Origin: an uncultured Pelagibacteraceae bacterium
GTDB lineage: Bacteria; Pseudomonadota; Alphaproteobacteria; Pelagibacterales; Pelagibacteraceae
Assembly (NCBI GenBank): GCA_902634305.1
Contig: CACPJJ010000009.1
Location: 1-48,785 of the forward strand
Direction: 5' to 3'
Length of the DNA stretch: 48,785 nt
Both the position numbers and the translations under genes were made by a program. The notes under the pieces were generated by a model. That model was not told the origin of the DNA and made no database searches. It saw nothing but the letters and a program-made list of their open reading frames with translations. Positions 35,549-44,407 of this stretch are shown piece by piece (within the stretch, counting starts at the first letter, position 1; each line of letters begins with the position of its first letter).

Positions 35549-36847
35549 TTATCTTCCAATGCTAAAATAATTTATTTTGTCTCTTTTCATTTTTTCTAAA
35601 GAATAAATATTTCTCATATCAAATAACTTAAAATTATTTTTTTTCATAATTTTTTTAAAATTTATAGATTTAAAATCATTCCATTCTGTGTGTATTATAA
35701 TTAAGTCAGAATTCATAAGTGCAGATTTTATAGAATTTTTAAATTTAACATTTTTAACATTTTTAAATTCCTTTTTTTCACCTGTTGGATCGTAGTAATC
35801 AATGAATGCACCTTTTTTAGAAAGAGCTGGTATTATTTTAACACAAGATGAATCTCTCATATCATCAGTATTCGCTTTAAATGTAACTCCTAAAAAGCAA
35901 ATTTTTTTATTTTTTAAATTATTATTTAATAATTTAAATATTCTATTTGTTAATAATTTTGATCGATTTTCATTCGATTTTATTACAGATTTTATTAAAG
36001 ATAAATTTATTTTAAATTTATAAGCAGTATCTAAAATTGCTTTAGTGTCTTTTGGAAAACATGAACCACCATAAGCTGGTCCAGCTCTTAAAAATCTACC
36101 ACCTATTCTATTGTCCATCCCCATCCCTATTGATACATCTTCGACATTTACGTTTAATTTTTCACACATATTTGCTATTTCATTAATATAGGTGATCTTT
36201 GTTGCCAAAAATGCATTGGATGCATATTTTATTAATTCTGCAGCCCTTCTAGAAGTATTTAGAAATTTTGCACCTTTGGAAATTAAAGGTGAGTAAAGTT
36301 GCTTCAATATTTTGCTTGGTTTTTTTTCTGAGGTTCCAATTACAACTCTATCAGGATAGATAAAATCTCTTATTGCTTCACCTTCTCTTAAAAATTCTGG
36401 ATTAGATACTATGGAAAATAATTTTTTATTATTTTTTTTTAAAATAATTTTTTCTAATTGATCGCCAGTTGTAACAGGAACTGTGGATTTATTAATTATT
36501 ATCTTATAAGAATTAATATTTTTACTAATTTCTTTTGCAGCACTAAAGATTTGAGATAAATCAGCTCCATTTCCATTTTTTTTTGTCGGAGTTCCTACAC
36601 AAATAAATATTATATTTGAGCTCTTTACAGCTTTGGACAAATCTGAAGTAAAACTTAACCGACCTGCTTTAAAATTTTTTTTAACTAATTCGTCTAAACC
36701 TGGTTCATATATTGGGATAACAGAATTTCTTAAATTATTTATTTTGTTTATATCTTTATCTACACAAATAACATCATTTCCTAAATCAGAAAAACAAACA
36801 CCGCTAACTAAACCAACATATCCTGTTCCTATCATACACAATTTCAT
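35549..36847 (-). CDS. ugd: UDP-glucose 6-dehydrogenase
   Basis: Ugd oxidises UDP-glucose to UDP-glucuronate with two NAD+. The 432 residues start with the Rossmann motif MKLCMIGTGYVGLVSGVCFS. They continue with PIYEPGLDELV, ICVGTPTKKNG, NKSTVPVTTGD, SNPEFLREGEAI, the catalytic Cys263 in AYGGSCFPKDTKA, and FLGVTFKANTDDMRDS. The start overlaps the galU stop by four bases (ATGA), so GalU supplies the UDP-glucose. Confidence 0.97.
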   Translation of the reverse strand: MKLCMIGTGYVGLVSGVCFSDLGNDVICVDKDINKINNLRNSVIPIYEPGLDELVKKNFKAGRLSFTSDLSKAVKSSNIIFICVGTPTKKNGNGADLSQIFSAAKEISKNINSYKIIINKSTVPVTTGDQLEKIILKKNNKKLFSIVSNPEFLREGEAIRDFIYPDRVVIGTSEKKPSKILKQLYSPLISKGAKFLNTSRRAAELIKYASNAFLATKITYINEIANMCEKLNVNVEDVSIGMGMDNRIGGRFLRAGPAYGGSCFPKDTKAILDTAYKFKINLSLIKSVIKSNENRSKLLTNRIFKLLNNNLKNKKICFLGVTFKANTDDMRDSSCVKIIPALSKKGAFIDYYDPTGEKKEFKNVKNVKFKNSIKSALMNSDLIIIHTEWNDFKSINFKKIMKKNNFKLFDMRNIYSLEKMKRDKINYFSIGR

Positions 36848-37659
36848 AGATTAGAAATCTCCATTGATGATTTAATATAGCCCTCTATAGTTCCACAATC
36901 TAAATATTTTCCTTTAAAATTATGTGCAATAAATTTTTCTCCATCATTAATTAATTTTCTTATAGAGTCAGTTACATGAATTTCTCCACCTTTTCCTTTT
37001 TTTTGCTTAATCAATTTTTTAAATATTTTTTTTGTTAATATATATCTTCCTATAACTGCATTATTTGATGGTGCAGATTTTATATCTGGCTTTTCAATAA
37101 CATCGCTAATATAAAAATCATTTTTACTTATATTTTTTTTTTTAGAATAAATACCCCATCTATTGACTGTACTTTTATTTACTCTCATACTTGCCATAAC
37201 AGAGCATTTTTTTTTATTATGGATTGAAATCATATCTTTAGAGCAATTTCTTTTTATTATTAAATCATCAGGAAGCAACATTAAAAAATAATTGTCTTTT
37301 ATTAATTTTTTAGCCTTAAGCAATGCATCGCCCGTTCCTTTAGGGTTGTTTTGATATACAAACTTGATCATTTTTTTATATTTTTTAATTTTCTTATATT
37401 CATTAATTATTCGCAAATTTTTTTTTTTTTTAATAATTTTTTTATATAATTTGTCATTATAAAAATATTTTCTAATAATTTCTTTTCTTTTTGAAATTAT
37501 AAATATTATCTCTTTAATCCCTGCCTCTAAACATTCTTCAATAATATACTCTAAACCTACCTTGCCATTTATTGGTAGTAGCTCTTTAGCATAAACACTG
37601 GTTAATGGTAATAACCTTGTTCCTAATCCCGCCAATGGTATTATTGCTTGTCTTATCAT
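36844..37659 (-). CDS. galU: UTP-glucose-1-phosphate uridylyltransferase
   Basis: GalU makes UDP-glucose from UTP and glucose 1-phosphate. The 271-residue protein shows IIPLAGLGTRLLPLTSVYAKELLPI (signature in two overlapping pieces), LEYIIEECLEAGIKEIIFI, KGTGDALLKAK, FLMLLPDDLII and a C-terminal GEKFIAHNFKGKYLDCGT. It is slightly short for the family (about 290). It is divergent from panC with only 31 bases between the start codons. Confidence 0.95.
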   Translation of the reverse strand: MIRQAIIPLAGLGTRLLPLTSVYAKELLPINGKVGLEYIIEECLEAGIKEIIFIISKRKEIIRKYFYNDKLYKKIIKKKKNLRIINEYKKIKKYKKMIKFVYQNNPKGTGDALLKAKKLIKDNYFLMLLPDDLIIKRNCSKDMISIHNKKKCSVMASMRVNKSTVNRWGIYSKKKNISKNDFYISDVIEKPDIKSAPSNNAVIGRYILTKKIFKKLIKQKKGKGGEIHVTDSIRKLINDGEKFIAHNFKGKYLDCGTIEGYIKSSMEISNL

Positions 37660-37690
37660 TTGAATGTATTAATTAAATGAAGTACCATAA

Positions 37691-38503
37691 ATGATAATTT
37701 ATAAAAGCATAAATAAATTAAAAAAAGAAGTTAATTTTAAGGCAAACATTGGTTTTGTTCCTACAATGGGAGCACTACATAAAGGTCATATTTCACTTAT
37801 AAAATCTTCCAAAAAAATCTGTAAAAAAACTATGGTAAGCATTTTCATAAATCCTTCACAATTCAATAAGAAAAGTGACCTTAAAAGTTACCCAAGAAAT
37901 TTAAAAAAAGATATCAAAATTCTCAAAAAACTTAAAGTTGATTATTTATTAATTCCAGAAGTTAAAGAAGTTTATAAAAAAAAAATTAAAAAAAAAATTA
38001 ATCTAAAAATGAAAGATAAAATAATGTGCGCCAAGTATAGACCTGGGCATTTTGAGGGTGTTTTGGCTGTAATTAATCAGTTTTTAAAACTAATTAAACC
38101 TAAATATATTTTTTTTGGAGAAAAGGATTATCAACAATTACATTTGATTAAAAAGTTAATAAGAAAAAAATTTATAACCAAAGTTGTTTCATGCCCAACT
38201 ATTCGTGATAAAAACAAAGTTGCTTTATCGTCAAGGAATATTTTGCTAAATAGTAACGATAAGAAAAAGTCTTCTTTTATTGCCAAATTATTATTAAGTT
38301 TTAAAAATAAGCTAAATAATGAAATCCATTTAAAAAAAAATATTAATAAAATTATTTTTGATATAAATAGTATCAAAAATATAAATATTGAGTATTTAGA
38401 AATAAGAAATAAAAATAATTTGTCTAAAATTTTTGACAAAAAAAACTTTAAAATTTTTCTTGCGTACTATAATAAAAAAATAAGATTAATTGACAATTAT
38501 TAA
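37691..38503 (+). CDS. panC: Pantothenate synthetase (pantoate-beta-alanine ligase)
   Basis: PanC joins pantoate and beta-alanine with ATP to make pantothenate, the CoA precursor. The 270 residues keep the nucleotidyltransferase motif IGFVPTMGALHKGHISLIK, SIFINPSQFNKKSDLKSYPR, the ILLIPEV-like segment, KYRPGHFEGVLAVINQFLKL, FFGEKDYQQLHLIKKL and VALSSRNILL. The C-terminal domain is strongly lysine/asparagine-rich and divergent. No panB lies next to it. The stop is three bases from the convergent mgtE stop. Confidence 0.95.
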   Translation: MIIYKSINKLKKEVNFKANIGFVPTMGALHKGHISLIKSSKKICKKTMVSIFINPSQFNKKSDLKSYPRNLKKDIKILKKLKVDYLLIPEVKEVYKKKIKKKINLKMKDKIMCAKYRPGHFEGVLAVINQFLKLIKPKYIFFGEKDYQQLHLIKKLIRKKFITKVVSCPTIRDKNKVALSSRNILLNSNDKKKSSFIAKLLLSFKNKLNNEIHLKKNINKIIFDINSIKNINIEYLEIRNKNNLSKIFDKKNFKIFLAYYNKKIRLIDNY

Positions 38504-38505
38504 TT

Positions 38506-39882
38506 TTAATAAAAGAAATAAGCTCCAATACCCAGGAAAGATAAAAAACCTATTACATCTGTAATAGTAGTTACAAATACACTTGATGATATAGCTGGGT
38601 CAATATTCATTTTTTTTAATGATACAGGCACTAGTATTCCAAAAAGGCCTGCAACAATCATATTTAATATCATTGAAATTGATATAATTAATGAAAGAGT
38701 TGAGTCATTAAACCATAGCTGAACAACAATTGCACTTATTATTGCGAATATTATCCCATTTAAAATACCAATAGAAAATTCTTTTATTATATTTTGTGAA
38801 AAATTATTTTTAGTTAATTCGTTTGTTGCAATAGTTCTTATGGTTACTGCAAGTGTTTGCATTCCTGCATTACCTCCCATTGATGCAACTATTGGCATTA
38901 GTACAGCTAGAGCGACAACTTTCTCTATATCCTCTTGAAAAAAACCTATAACAATTGATGCAATAATTGCTGTAAATAAATTTAGCAAAAGCCATGTAAA
39001 CCGTCTTTTTGTTTTTTTAAAAACACCATCTGTTATTTCTTCATCACCAACACCGGCAAGCCTTAATGCGTCTTCTTCTGCTTCTTCTTTTAGAACAGTC
39101 AAAATATCATCACTGGTAATCATCCCAACCAACTTATTATTTTTATCAACTACGCAAGCGGAGTTTAAATTGTAATTTTCAAATATGTGACCAACTTCCT
39201 CTCTATCCATATCAACAGGTATGGAAAGCTGTGTCTCATTCATGATTGAATCCATTTTGGTCTCTCTTGAGGTTCTTAAGACTTTTGAAGATGGCACTGA
39301 TCCAATAGGTTTAAATTCATTATCAACTATAAAAATCTCTAAAAATTCTTCTGGCAAATCTTTATTTTCTCTTAAATAATCAATTGTTTGGCCAACTGAC
39401 CAATTGCTAGGTATAGCTGTGAATTCTCTTTGCATTATCCTAGCAGCTGAATCCTCTGGATAACTCAGACTTTCTAAAAGTACAAATCTATCTTTTGGTG
39501 GTAAAGAACTTAGAATTTCATTTTTATTCTTTTCATCAATATTTTCTAAAATTTTAATTGAGTCATCTGATTCTAAATTTTTTAATATATAAACAATTGA
39601 ATCTTTAGACAGATATTTAATAACTTCAGATTGTACTGATTCATTAATTTCAACAAATACTTCTGGATCAATTTTAAAATTGTTTAATTTGATTAAATTT
39701 TCTCTATCATTTTCGTTAAGATGTTCAATAATATCTGCTGCGTCAGCAGGGTGCATTTCTTTAAATGAATTTGAAATGAAGACAGCATCATTGCTTGCAA
39801 TTTTATCAGTGACAACCTTGATATATTCTTTATTAAATTCAAAATTGACTTTTTTATCTTTAATTTTTCTTACTAAAGTCAT
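38506..39882 (-). CDS. mgtE: Magnesium transporter MgtE
   Basis: MgtE is a gated Mg2+ channel of the inner membrane. The 458 residues contain the N-terminal helical MgtE_N domain (MHPADAADIIEHL, SLPPKDRFVLLESLSYPEDS) and paired CBS domains at about 140-265 (GSVPSSKVLRTS, LVGMITSDDILTVL). Five transmembrane helices follow (VALAVLMPIVASMGGNAGMQ and IISISMILNMIVAGLFGILV are typical). The GGNAGMQT pore motif is present. It is divergent from lipB across 59 bases. Confidence 0.95.
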   Translation of the reverse strand: MTLVRKIKDKKVNFEFNKEYIKVVTDKIASNDAVFISNSFKEMHPADAADIIEHLNENDRENLIKLNNFKIDPEVFVEINESVQSEVIKYLSKDSIVYILKNLESDDSIKILENIDEKNKNEILSSLPPKDRFVLLESLSYPEDSAARIMQREFTAIPSNWSVGQTIDYLRENKDLPEEFLEIFIVDNEFKPIGSVPSSKVLRTSRETKMDSIMNETQLSIPVDMDREEVGHIFENYNLNSACVVDKNNKLVGMITSDDILTVLKEEAEEDALRLAGVGDEEITDGVFKKTKRRFTWLLLNLFTAIIASIVIGFFQEDIEKVVALAVLMPIVASMGGNAGMQTLAVTIRTIATNELTKNNFSQNIIKEFSIGILNGIIFAIISAIVVQLWFNDSTLSLIISISMILNMIVAGLFGILVPVSLKKMNIDPAISSSVFVTTITDVIGFLSFLGIGAYFFY

Positions 39883-39941
39883 AAAAACCTTTATTTTTAT
39901 ATGGCACTATTAATACATAATTTTTATATTACAATTCTTTA
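39883..39941. promoter_or_regulatory. Divergent mgtE / lipB promoter region
   Basis: This is a 59-base A+T-rich gap between divergent starts. On the plus strand TACAAT (39930-39935, 5/6 match to a -10 box) ends only six bases before the lipB ATG, so a leaderless or nearly leaderless lipB transcript is conceivable. No convincing -35 is seen for either gene, and nothing like the long Mg-sensing leader of some mgt genes fits in this space. Confidence 0.25.
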
Positions 39942-40562
39942 ATGAATATTGAGATAAAAAAATCAATAAAACCTGTAAATTATTTGGATGCCTTAAAAAC
40001 ATTAGAGGAAAGAGTCGATAAAATAATTAAAAATGAGGCAAATGAATTAATATGGATTTTAGAGCATCCATCAACTTTTACAGCTGGAACAAGCTATAGT
40101 GAATCAGAAGTTTTAGATAAATCAATTAATATAATCAAAACCTCAAGAGGAGGAAAAATTACATGGCATGGACCAGGTCAATTGGTTTGTTACTTAGTAA
40201 TTAATTTAAATAAAAGAAAAAAAGATATAAGAAAATTTATAAATATTATTGAAGAATCAATAATAGATTCTTTAAAAATTTTTGGATTAAAAACCTATAG
40301 TGATAGAAAAAATATTGGAATTTGGACAAATTACAAAAATCAAGAGAAAAAAATTGCCGCTATAGGAATAAAAGTTAAAAAATGGATAACTTATCATGGA
40401 TTTTCAATTAATATAAATAATAGCACTTCTAATTATAAAAAAATTATACCATGTGGAATAAAGGATAAACCGGTTACAACATTAAAAAATATTTATAAAC
40501 AAAGTTATAATAAATTACCTGAAGAATTAATTAAAAATTTAATTATTAATTTAAAAAATTAA
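39942..40562 (+). CDS. lipB: Octanoyltransferase
   Basis: LipB moves octanoyl groups from ACP to lipoyl domains, the first step of protein lipoylation. The 206 residues include [19 protein letters not shown], the signature [39 protein letters not shown] and the catalytic-cysteine region [17 protein letters not shown]. All are in canonical order. Its last 17 bases overlap the 3' end of the convergent pseudouridine synthase gene. Confidence 0.95.
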   Translation: MNIEIKKSIKPVNYLDALKTLEERVDKIIKNEANELIWILEHPSTFTAGTSYSESEVLDKSINIIKTSRGGKITWHGPGQLVCYLVINLNKRKKDIRKFINIIEESIIDSLKIFGLKTYSDRKNIGIWTNYKNQEKKIAAIGIKVKKWITYHGFSININNSTSNYKKIIPCGIKDKPVTTLKNIYKQSYNKLPEELIKNLIINLKN

Positions 40563-41457
40563 GTCTTCTCGTTTTAATAAGTTTTTTAAAATAGTTTGGT
40601 AATAATGCTTTATAAGTATATTTTTTGTTATTAATTATAAATTTTATCTTGTAAGAATGAAGCATTAACTCTTTATTTTTAGTTTTTAAATTTTTTTCAA
40701 AAGTATACTTATCATCTCCATATATAGGATGACCTATAAGAGAAAGCTGTTTTCTTAATTGATGCTTTCTACCAGTGATGGGATTCATTTCCAATAAAGT
40801 GCAGTTAGAGTTTTTATCAATAACTTTGTATAAAGTTTTAGATTTTTCAATTATTGCTTTTTTACCTTCGTATCTTGTTAAATTTTGATTTAAAATTCCT
40901 TTTTTACTTTCTAATTCTCCATAACATATAGCTATATAAGTTTTATGAATTTTTCTTAATCTAAATAAAGAAGTAAATAACTTTGCAGTATTTCTATTTT
41001 TAGCTATTATAAATACACCAGAAGTGTCTTTATCAAGTCTATGAACAGAATAAGGTTTACTATTTTCAAATATTTTACTTTTAGAAAATATATCAATTAA
41101 ATTTTTTTTTGATTTGGTTCCACCTTGAACTGCTATGCCAGATTCTTTATTAACTACAATAAAATTTTCATTATTATCAATAATTAAATTTTCATTTTCT
41201 TTAATTACCTCATTTGATGGTATAAAGTTTGTTTTTTTTTGTATAAATTTTTCTTTAAATTCAATATCATATACATTTATTATATCTTTAAAGTTTAATT
41301 TAGTTGAACTTTTTATCTTTTTTTTATTAAGCTTAATTTTTCCTGCTCTTAGAGATTTTTCAATTAATCCTTGCGGTACTTTACCTAGATTATTTCTAAT
41401 CCACTTATCAATTCTTATACCTTCATATGAAGTGTCTACGATATAAGACTTGCTCAT
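40546..41457 (-). CDS. rluC: RluA-family 23S rRNA pseudouridine synthase (RluC-like)
   Basis: This enzyme isomerises uridines in 23S rRNA. The 303 residues start with an S4 RNA-binding domain ([23 protein letters not shown], read to residue 35; then KIKLNKKK). The catalytic domain carries the signature Asp in [19 protein letters not shown]. Later motifs are [26 protein letters not shown] and [11 protein letters not shown]4 plus RluA architecture favours RluC over RluA, but target sites cannot be deduced. It lies 11 bases downstream of rplQ. Confidence 0.9.
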   Translation of the reverse strand: MSKSYIVDTSYEGIRIDKWIRNNLGKVPQGLIEKSLRAGKIKLNKKKIKSSTKLNFKDIINVYDIEFKEKFIQKKTNFIPSNEVIKENENLIIDNNENFIVVNKESGIAVQGGTKSKKNLIDIFSKSKIFENSKPYSVHRLDKDTSGVFIIAKNRNTAKLFTSLFRLRKIHKTYIAICYGELESKKGILNQNLTRYEGKKAIIEKSKTLYKVIDKNSNCTLLEMNPITGRKHQLRKQLSLIGHPIYGDDKYTFEKNLKTKNKELMLHSYKIKFIINNKKYTYKALLPNYFKKLIKTRRLNFLN

Positions 41458-41468
41458 TTTTTATGTAT

Positions 41469-41903
41469 TTATGCTGAAGCTGGCTTTTTTTCTTCTTGGT
41501 TTTTCTTTGCTTCTTTTTTTTTTCGGTCTACCCTTTTTGCCTCTACGTCTCTGTCTACAAACTCAATTATAGCTAATGGAGCATTGTCTCCATATCTAAA
41601 ACCAGCTTTTATAATTCTTGTGTAACCACCTTTTCTAGTTTCAAATCTTTTAGCCAAATTTTTTTTTACTTTATTAGCTGACTTAATATCCTGCAATTTT
41701 GATACTAATATTTTTGTATTCTGTAAATTTCCCTTTTTTCCTAAGGTTATTATTTTATCTGCTTGTGGTTTAAGAACTTTAGCTTTTGGCAATGTAGTCG
41801 TTATTTGTTCATATTTAATTAGTGAATTAAGCATATTTTTTATTAATGCCTTTCTATGCTCTGATGTCCTGTTTAACTTTTTATATCCGAACCTATGTCT
41901 CAT
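41469..41903 (-). CDS. rplQ: 50S ribosomal protein L17
   Basis: L17 is a large-subunit protein. The 144 residues begin [20 protein letters not shown], the invariant L17 N-terminus, with [20 protein letters not shown] and the [13 protein letters not shown] motif. A charged C-terminal extension (about 18 residues, [17 protein letters not shown]) follows, as in other alphaproteobacteria. The start shares one base with the rpoA stop (TAATG). It is the last gene of the alpha operon. Confidence 0.97.
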   Translation of the reverse strand: MRHRFGYKKLNRTSEHRKALIKNMLNSLIKYEQITTTLPKAKVLKPQADKIITLGKKGNLQNTKILVSKLQDIKSANKVKKNLAKRFETRKGGYTRIIKAGFRYGDNAPLAIIEFVDRDVEAKRVDRKKKEAKKNQEEKKPASA

Positions 41904-42931
41904 TATATAGCTTCTTCTAGTTTTTTTGATAATTCTACAATATTATCTGGTGGCCAATTTGGAATTTCCATTCCCAAATATAATGACATTGTATTTAAGA
42001 CTTCTTTAATTTCATTTAGCGACTTTCTTCCAAAATTTGGTGTTCGTAACATTTCTCCCTCAGATTTTTGCACAAGGTCACCAATATAAATTATATTATC
42101 ATTTTTAAGGCAATTCATTGATCTTACAGAAAGCTCAAGCTCATCAACTTTTCTAAGTAAATTTTTGTTAAATTCAGGTTCTGATGGTTGCTCTCTTGCA
42201 ATAACTTCTTTTGGTTCATCAAAGTTTACAAACATGCCGAGTTGATCTTGAAAGATTCTTGCTGAATATGCCACCGCATCCTCTGCAGATATTGAGCCGT
42301 TTGTTTCAACTTCCATTATAAGTTTGTCGTAATCTAAAGCTTTCCCTTCTCTAGCTGTGCTTACAGAATATGAAACTTTTTTTACTGGGCTAAAAAGTGA
42401 GTCAATAGGTATTAATCCTAAAGGTGGCTCTTCTTGTTTATTCATTTCTGCAGAAACATAACCTTTTCCAGTTCCAACTGTCATTTCCATATGAAAATTT
42501 GTATTTTCATCAAGATTACATATAACCAAATCAGGATTTAAAATTTCTATATCTGCTACTTCTGAAATATTTGATGCTTTAATTTCACCAGGACCTTTTG
42601 CGTCTAAGATTAATTTTTTTGATCCTTCCGCATTACTTTTTAAAGCCAAAGATTTTACATTTAATACAATATCTGTCACATCTTCTCTTACACCTTTAAT
42701 TGAAGAAAACTCATGAAGCACTCCGTCTATTTGTACTGCTGTAACTGCGGTTCCTCTTATTGATGATAATAATATTCTTCTTAAAGAATTTCCTAAAGTT
42801 AACCCATAACCTTTTTCTAACGGTTCAGCTATAATTTTTGCATATGATTTATCATTACTTAATTGAACATCAAGTTTTTTAGGTTTAATAAGAGATTTCC
42901 AATTTTTTATATTCACATTAGTAGTTTCCAT
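41903..42931 (-). CDS. rpoA: DNA-directed RNA polymerase alpha subunit
   Basis: RpoA dimerises to start core polymerase assembly and contacts activators and UP elements. The 342 residues have an N-terminal domain ([59 protein letters not shown]). A C-terminal domain follows after a linker ([31 protein letters not shown]). It lies between rpsK and rplQ as in nearly all proteobacteria. Confidence 0.98.
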   Translation of the reverse strand: METTNVNIKNWKSLIKPKKLDVQLSNDKSYAKIIAEPLEKGYGLTLGNSLRRILLSSIRGTAVTAVQIDGVLHEFSSIKGVREDVTDIVLNVKSLALKSNAEGSKKLILDAKGPGEIKASNISEVADIEILNPDLVICNLDENTNFHMEMTVGTGKGYVSAEMNKQEEPPLGLIPIDSLFSPVKKVSYSVSTAREGKALDYDKLIMEVETNGSISAEDAVAYSARIFQDQLGMFVNFDEPKEVIAREQPSEPEFNKNLLRKVDELELSVRSMNCLKNDNIIYIGDLVQKSEGEMLRTPNFGRKSLNEIKEVLNTMSLYLGMEIPNWPPDNIVELSKKLEEAI

Positions 42932-42933
42932 TT

Positions 42934-43386
42934 TTAAACTCTCCTTTTTTTTGGTGGTCTTGTTCCATTATGTGGCATTGGTGTTGAATCTTTAATTGTA
43001 AGAATTTTAAATCCTCTAGCTTGTAAAGCTCTTAATGCTGTTTCTCTTCCAGAGCCTGGACCTTTAACTTCTACTGATAAAGTTCTCATTCCAGCTTCCA
43101 GTGCTTTTGCAGCCGCAGAATCTGCTGCTACTTGCGCAGCATATGGGGTTGATTTTCTTGATCCTTTAAATCCTTTTTGTCCAGCCGATGCCCAAGAAAT
43201 AACATTTCCATTTGTGTCAGCTATAGAAACAATTGTATTATTAAAAGTTGATTGCACGTATGCAACACCATTTAAAATATTTTTTTTAGTCTTTTTTTTT
43301 TTTGAATAAGTGCTTTTTTTAATTATCTTAGATTTTTCTTGAATTTGATCTTTTTTATCAACACTAACTTTTTTTTCTTTACTCAT
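42934..43386 (-). CDS. rpsK: 30S ribosomal protein S11 with lysine-rich N-terminal extension
   Basis: S11 lies on the 30S platform. Residues from about 38 onward match the family: [55 protein letters not shown] and the C-terminal [17 protein letters not shown]. At 150 residues it is about 20 longer than E. coli S11, because of a Lys/Ser/Gln-rich N-terminal extension. No internal ATG would restore the short form, so the extension looks genuine. Confidence 0.96.
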   Translation of the reverse strand: MSKEKKVSVDKKDQIQEKSKIIKKSTYSKKKKTKKNILNGVAYVQSTFNNTIVSIADTNGNVISWASAGQKGFKGSRKSTPYAAQVAADSAAAKALEAGMRTLSVEVKGPGSGRETALRALQARGFKILTIKDSTPMPHNGTRPPKKRRV

Positions 43387-43398
43387 ATTTTTTTAAAC

Positions 43399-43782
43399 TT
43401 ATTTCTTTAACGGTGTTAATTTTTTACCAGCTATTGCTATTGCTTTTCCTTTTCTAGTTCTAGCATTACATCTTGTTCTTTGACCTCTTACAGGAAGCTT
43501 TTTTCTATGTCTTGAACCTCTATACGAAGCTAGGTCAATTAACCTCTTTATACTTAATGAATTTTCTCTTCTTAAATCACCCTCAACAGTAAAATTTTTA
43601 TCAATGTATTCTCTAATTTTTAAAATTTGATCGTCTGTTAGTTGATTAACTCTCGTTACTTTTGGAATTTCTAAATCTTTACATATTCGATAAGAAAATT
43701 TATCACCAATACCATAAATGTATGTTAGTCCTATATGAACTAATTTATTTTGAGGAATGTTTACACCTGCTATACGAGCCAT
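43399..43782 (-). CDS. rpsM: 30S ribosomal protein S13
   Basis: S13 sits in the 30S head and forms intersubunit bridges. The 127 residues open [20 protein letters not shown]. They carry [17 protein letters not shown] (helix-two-turn-helix region), the INLASYRG-like [21 protein letters not shown] and the basic tail [14 protein letters not shown]. It is the first gene of the alpha operon and is preceded by a good sigma-70 promoter in the 55-base gap to adk. Confidence 0.97.
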   Translation of the reverse strand: MARIAGVNIPQNKLVHIGLTYIYGIGDKFSYRICKDLEIPKVTRVNQLTDDQILKIREYIDKNFTVEGDLRRENSLSIKRLIDLASYRGSRHRKKLPVRGQRTRCNARTRKGKAIAIAGKKLTPLKK

Positions 43783-43805
43783 ATTATTGAAGTAAAATTT
43801 AGCCT

Positions 43806-43833
43806 TTTATATAAGAAGTTCTTTTAATGTCAA
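43806..43833 (-). promoter_or_regulatory. Sigma-70-type promoter for rpsM-rpsK-rpoA-rplQ
   Basis: On the minus strand a perfect -35 TTGACA (43833-43828) is followed by a 16-base spacer and a -10 TATAAA (43811-43806, 5/6 match). It lies wholly in the gap after the adk stop and about 24 bases before the rpsM start codon. It is the best promoter match I found in the window. It implies that the alpha operon can be transcribed independently of the spc operon. Confidence 0.6.
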
Positions 43834-43837
43834 TGTA

Positions 43838-44401
43838 TTATAAAGTTATAATTTGCTCAATTTTACTTGAAATTACCTCAATTTTTTCACTTCCATCTAT
43901 TTCATAAAAATTTGGATTTTTAGAATAGAAATCTAACACAGGTCTTGTTGTTTCCATATAAGTATCATACCTTTTAAGTATAGTGTTTAGGTCATCATCT
44001 GATCTTTTTTCTAAAATTTTTCTTCTCTCAATTCTTTTTATTATTGTATCTTTATTTACGTTGAGAAAAAAAATAAAATCTATTTTTTGGTTTGAGCTAT
44101 TTAGCAATAAATCTAAATTTTTAGCTTGACTTAATGACCTAGGGTATCCGTCAAAAATTAATTTATCTTTTTTTTTAGTATCAAATATAATATTTTTTAT
44201 AAGTTTATTAACTATATCGTCAGTTGCAAAATCACCTTTAGAAATAATTTCTTCAATTTCTTTTCCTATTTCAGATTTATTTTTAATTTCATTTCTGAGA
44301 AGATCACCAGTTGAAACTTGATAAAGATTAAATTTTTTAACAATATTTTGAGCTTGAGTTCCTTTTCCTGCACCTGGTGGTCCAAAAATTACAACATTCA
44401 C
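43838..44401 (-). CDS. adk: Adenylate kinase (short form)
   Basis: Adk equilibrates 2 ADP with ATP and AMP. The 187-residue protein has the P-loop NVVIFGPPGAGKGTQAQNI, QVSTGDLLRNEI, the AMP-binding FDGYPRSLSQAKNLD and RKILEKRSDDDLNTILKRYD. The lid is short and has no zinc cysteines, as in other alphaproteobacterial short-form enzymes. It lies between secY and rpsM, the usual place in this class. Confidence 0.97.
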   Translation of the reverse strand: MNVVIFGPPGAGKGTQAQNIVKKFNLYQVSTGDLLRNEIKNKSEIGKEIEEIISKGDFATDDIVNKLIKNIIFDTKKKDKLIFDGYPRSLSQAKNLDLLLNSSNQKIDFIFFLNVNKDTIIKRIERRKILEKRSDDDLNTILKRYDTYMETTRPVLDFYSKNPNFYEIDGSEKIEVISSKIEQIITL

Positions 44402-44407
44402 TTTTTT

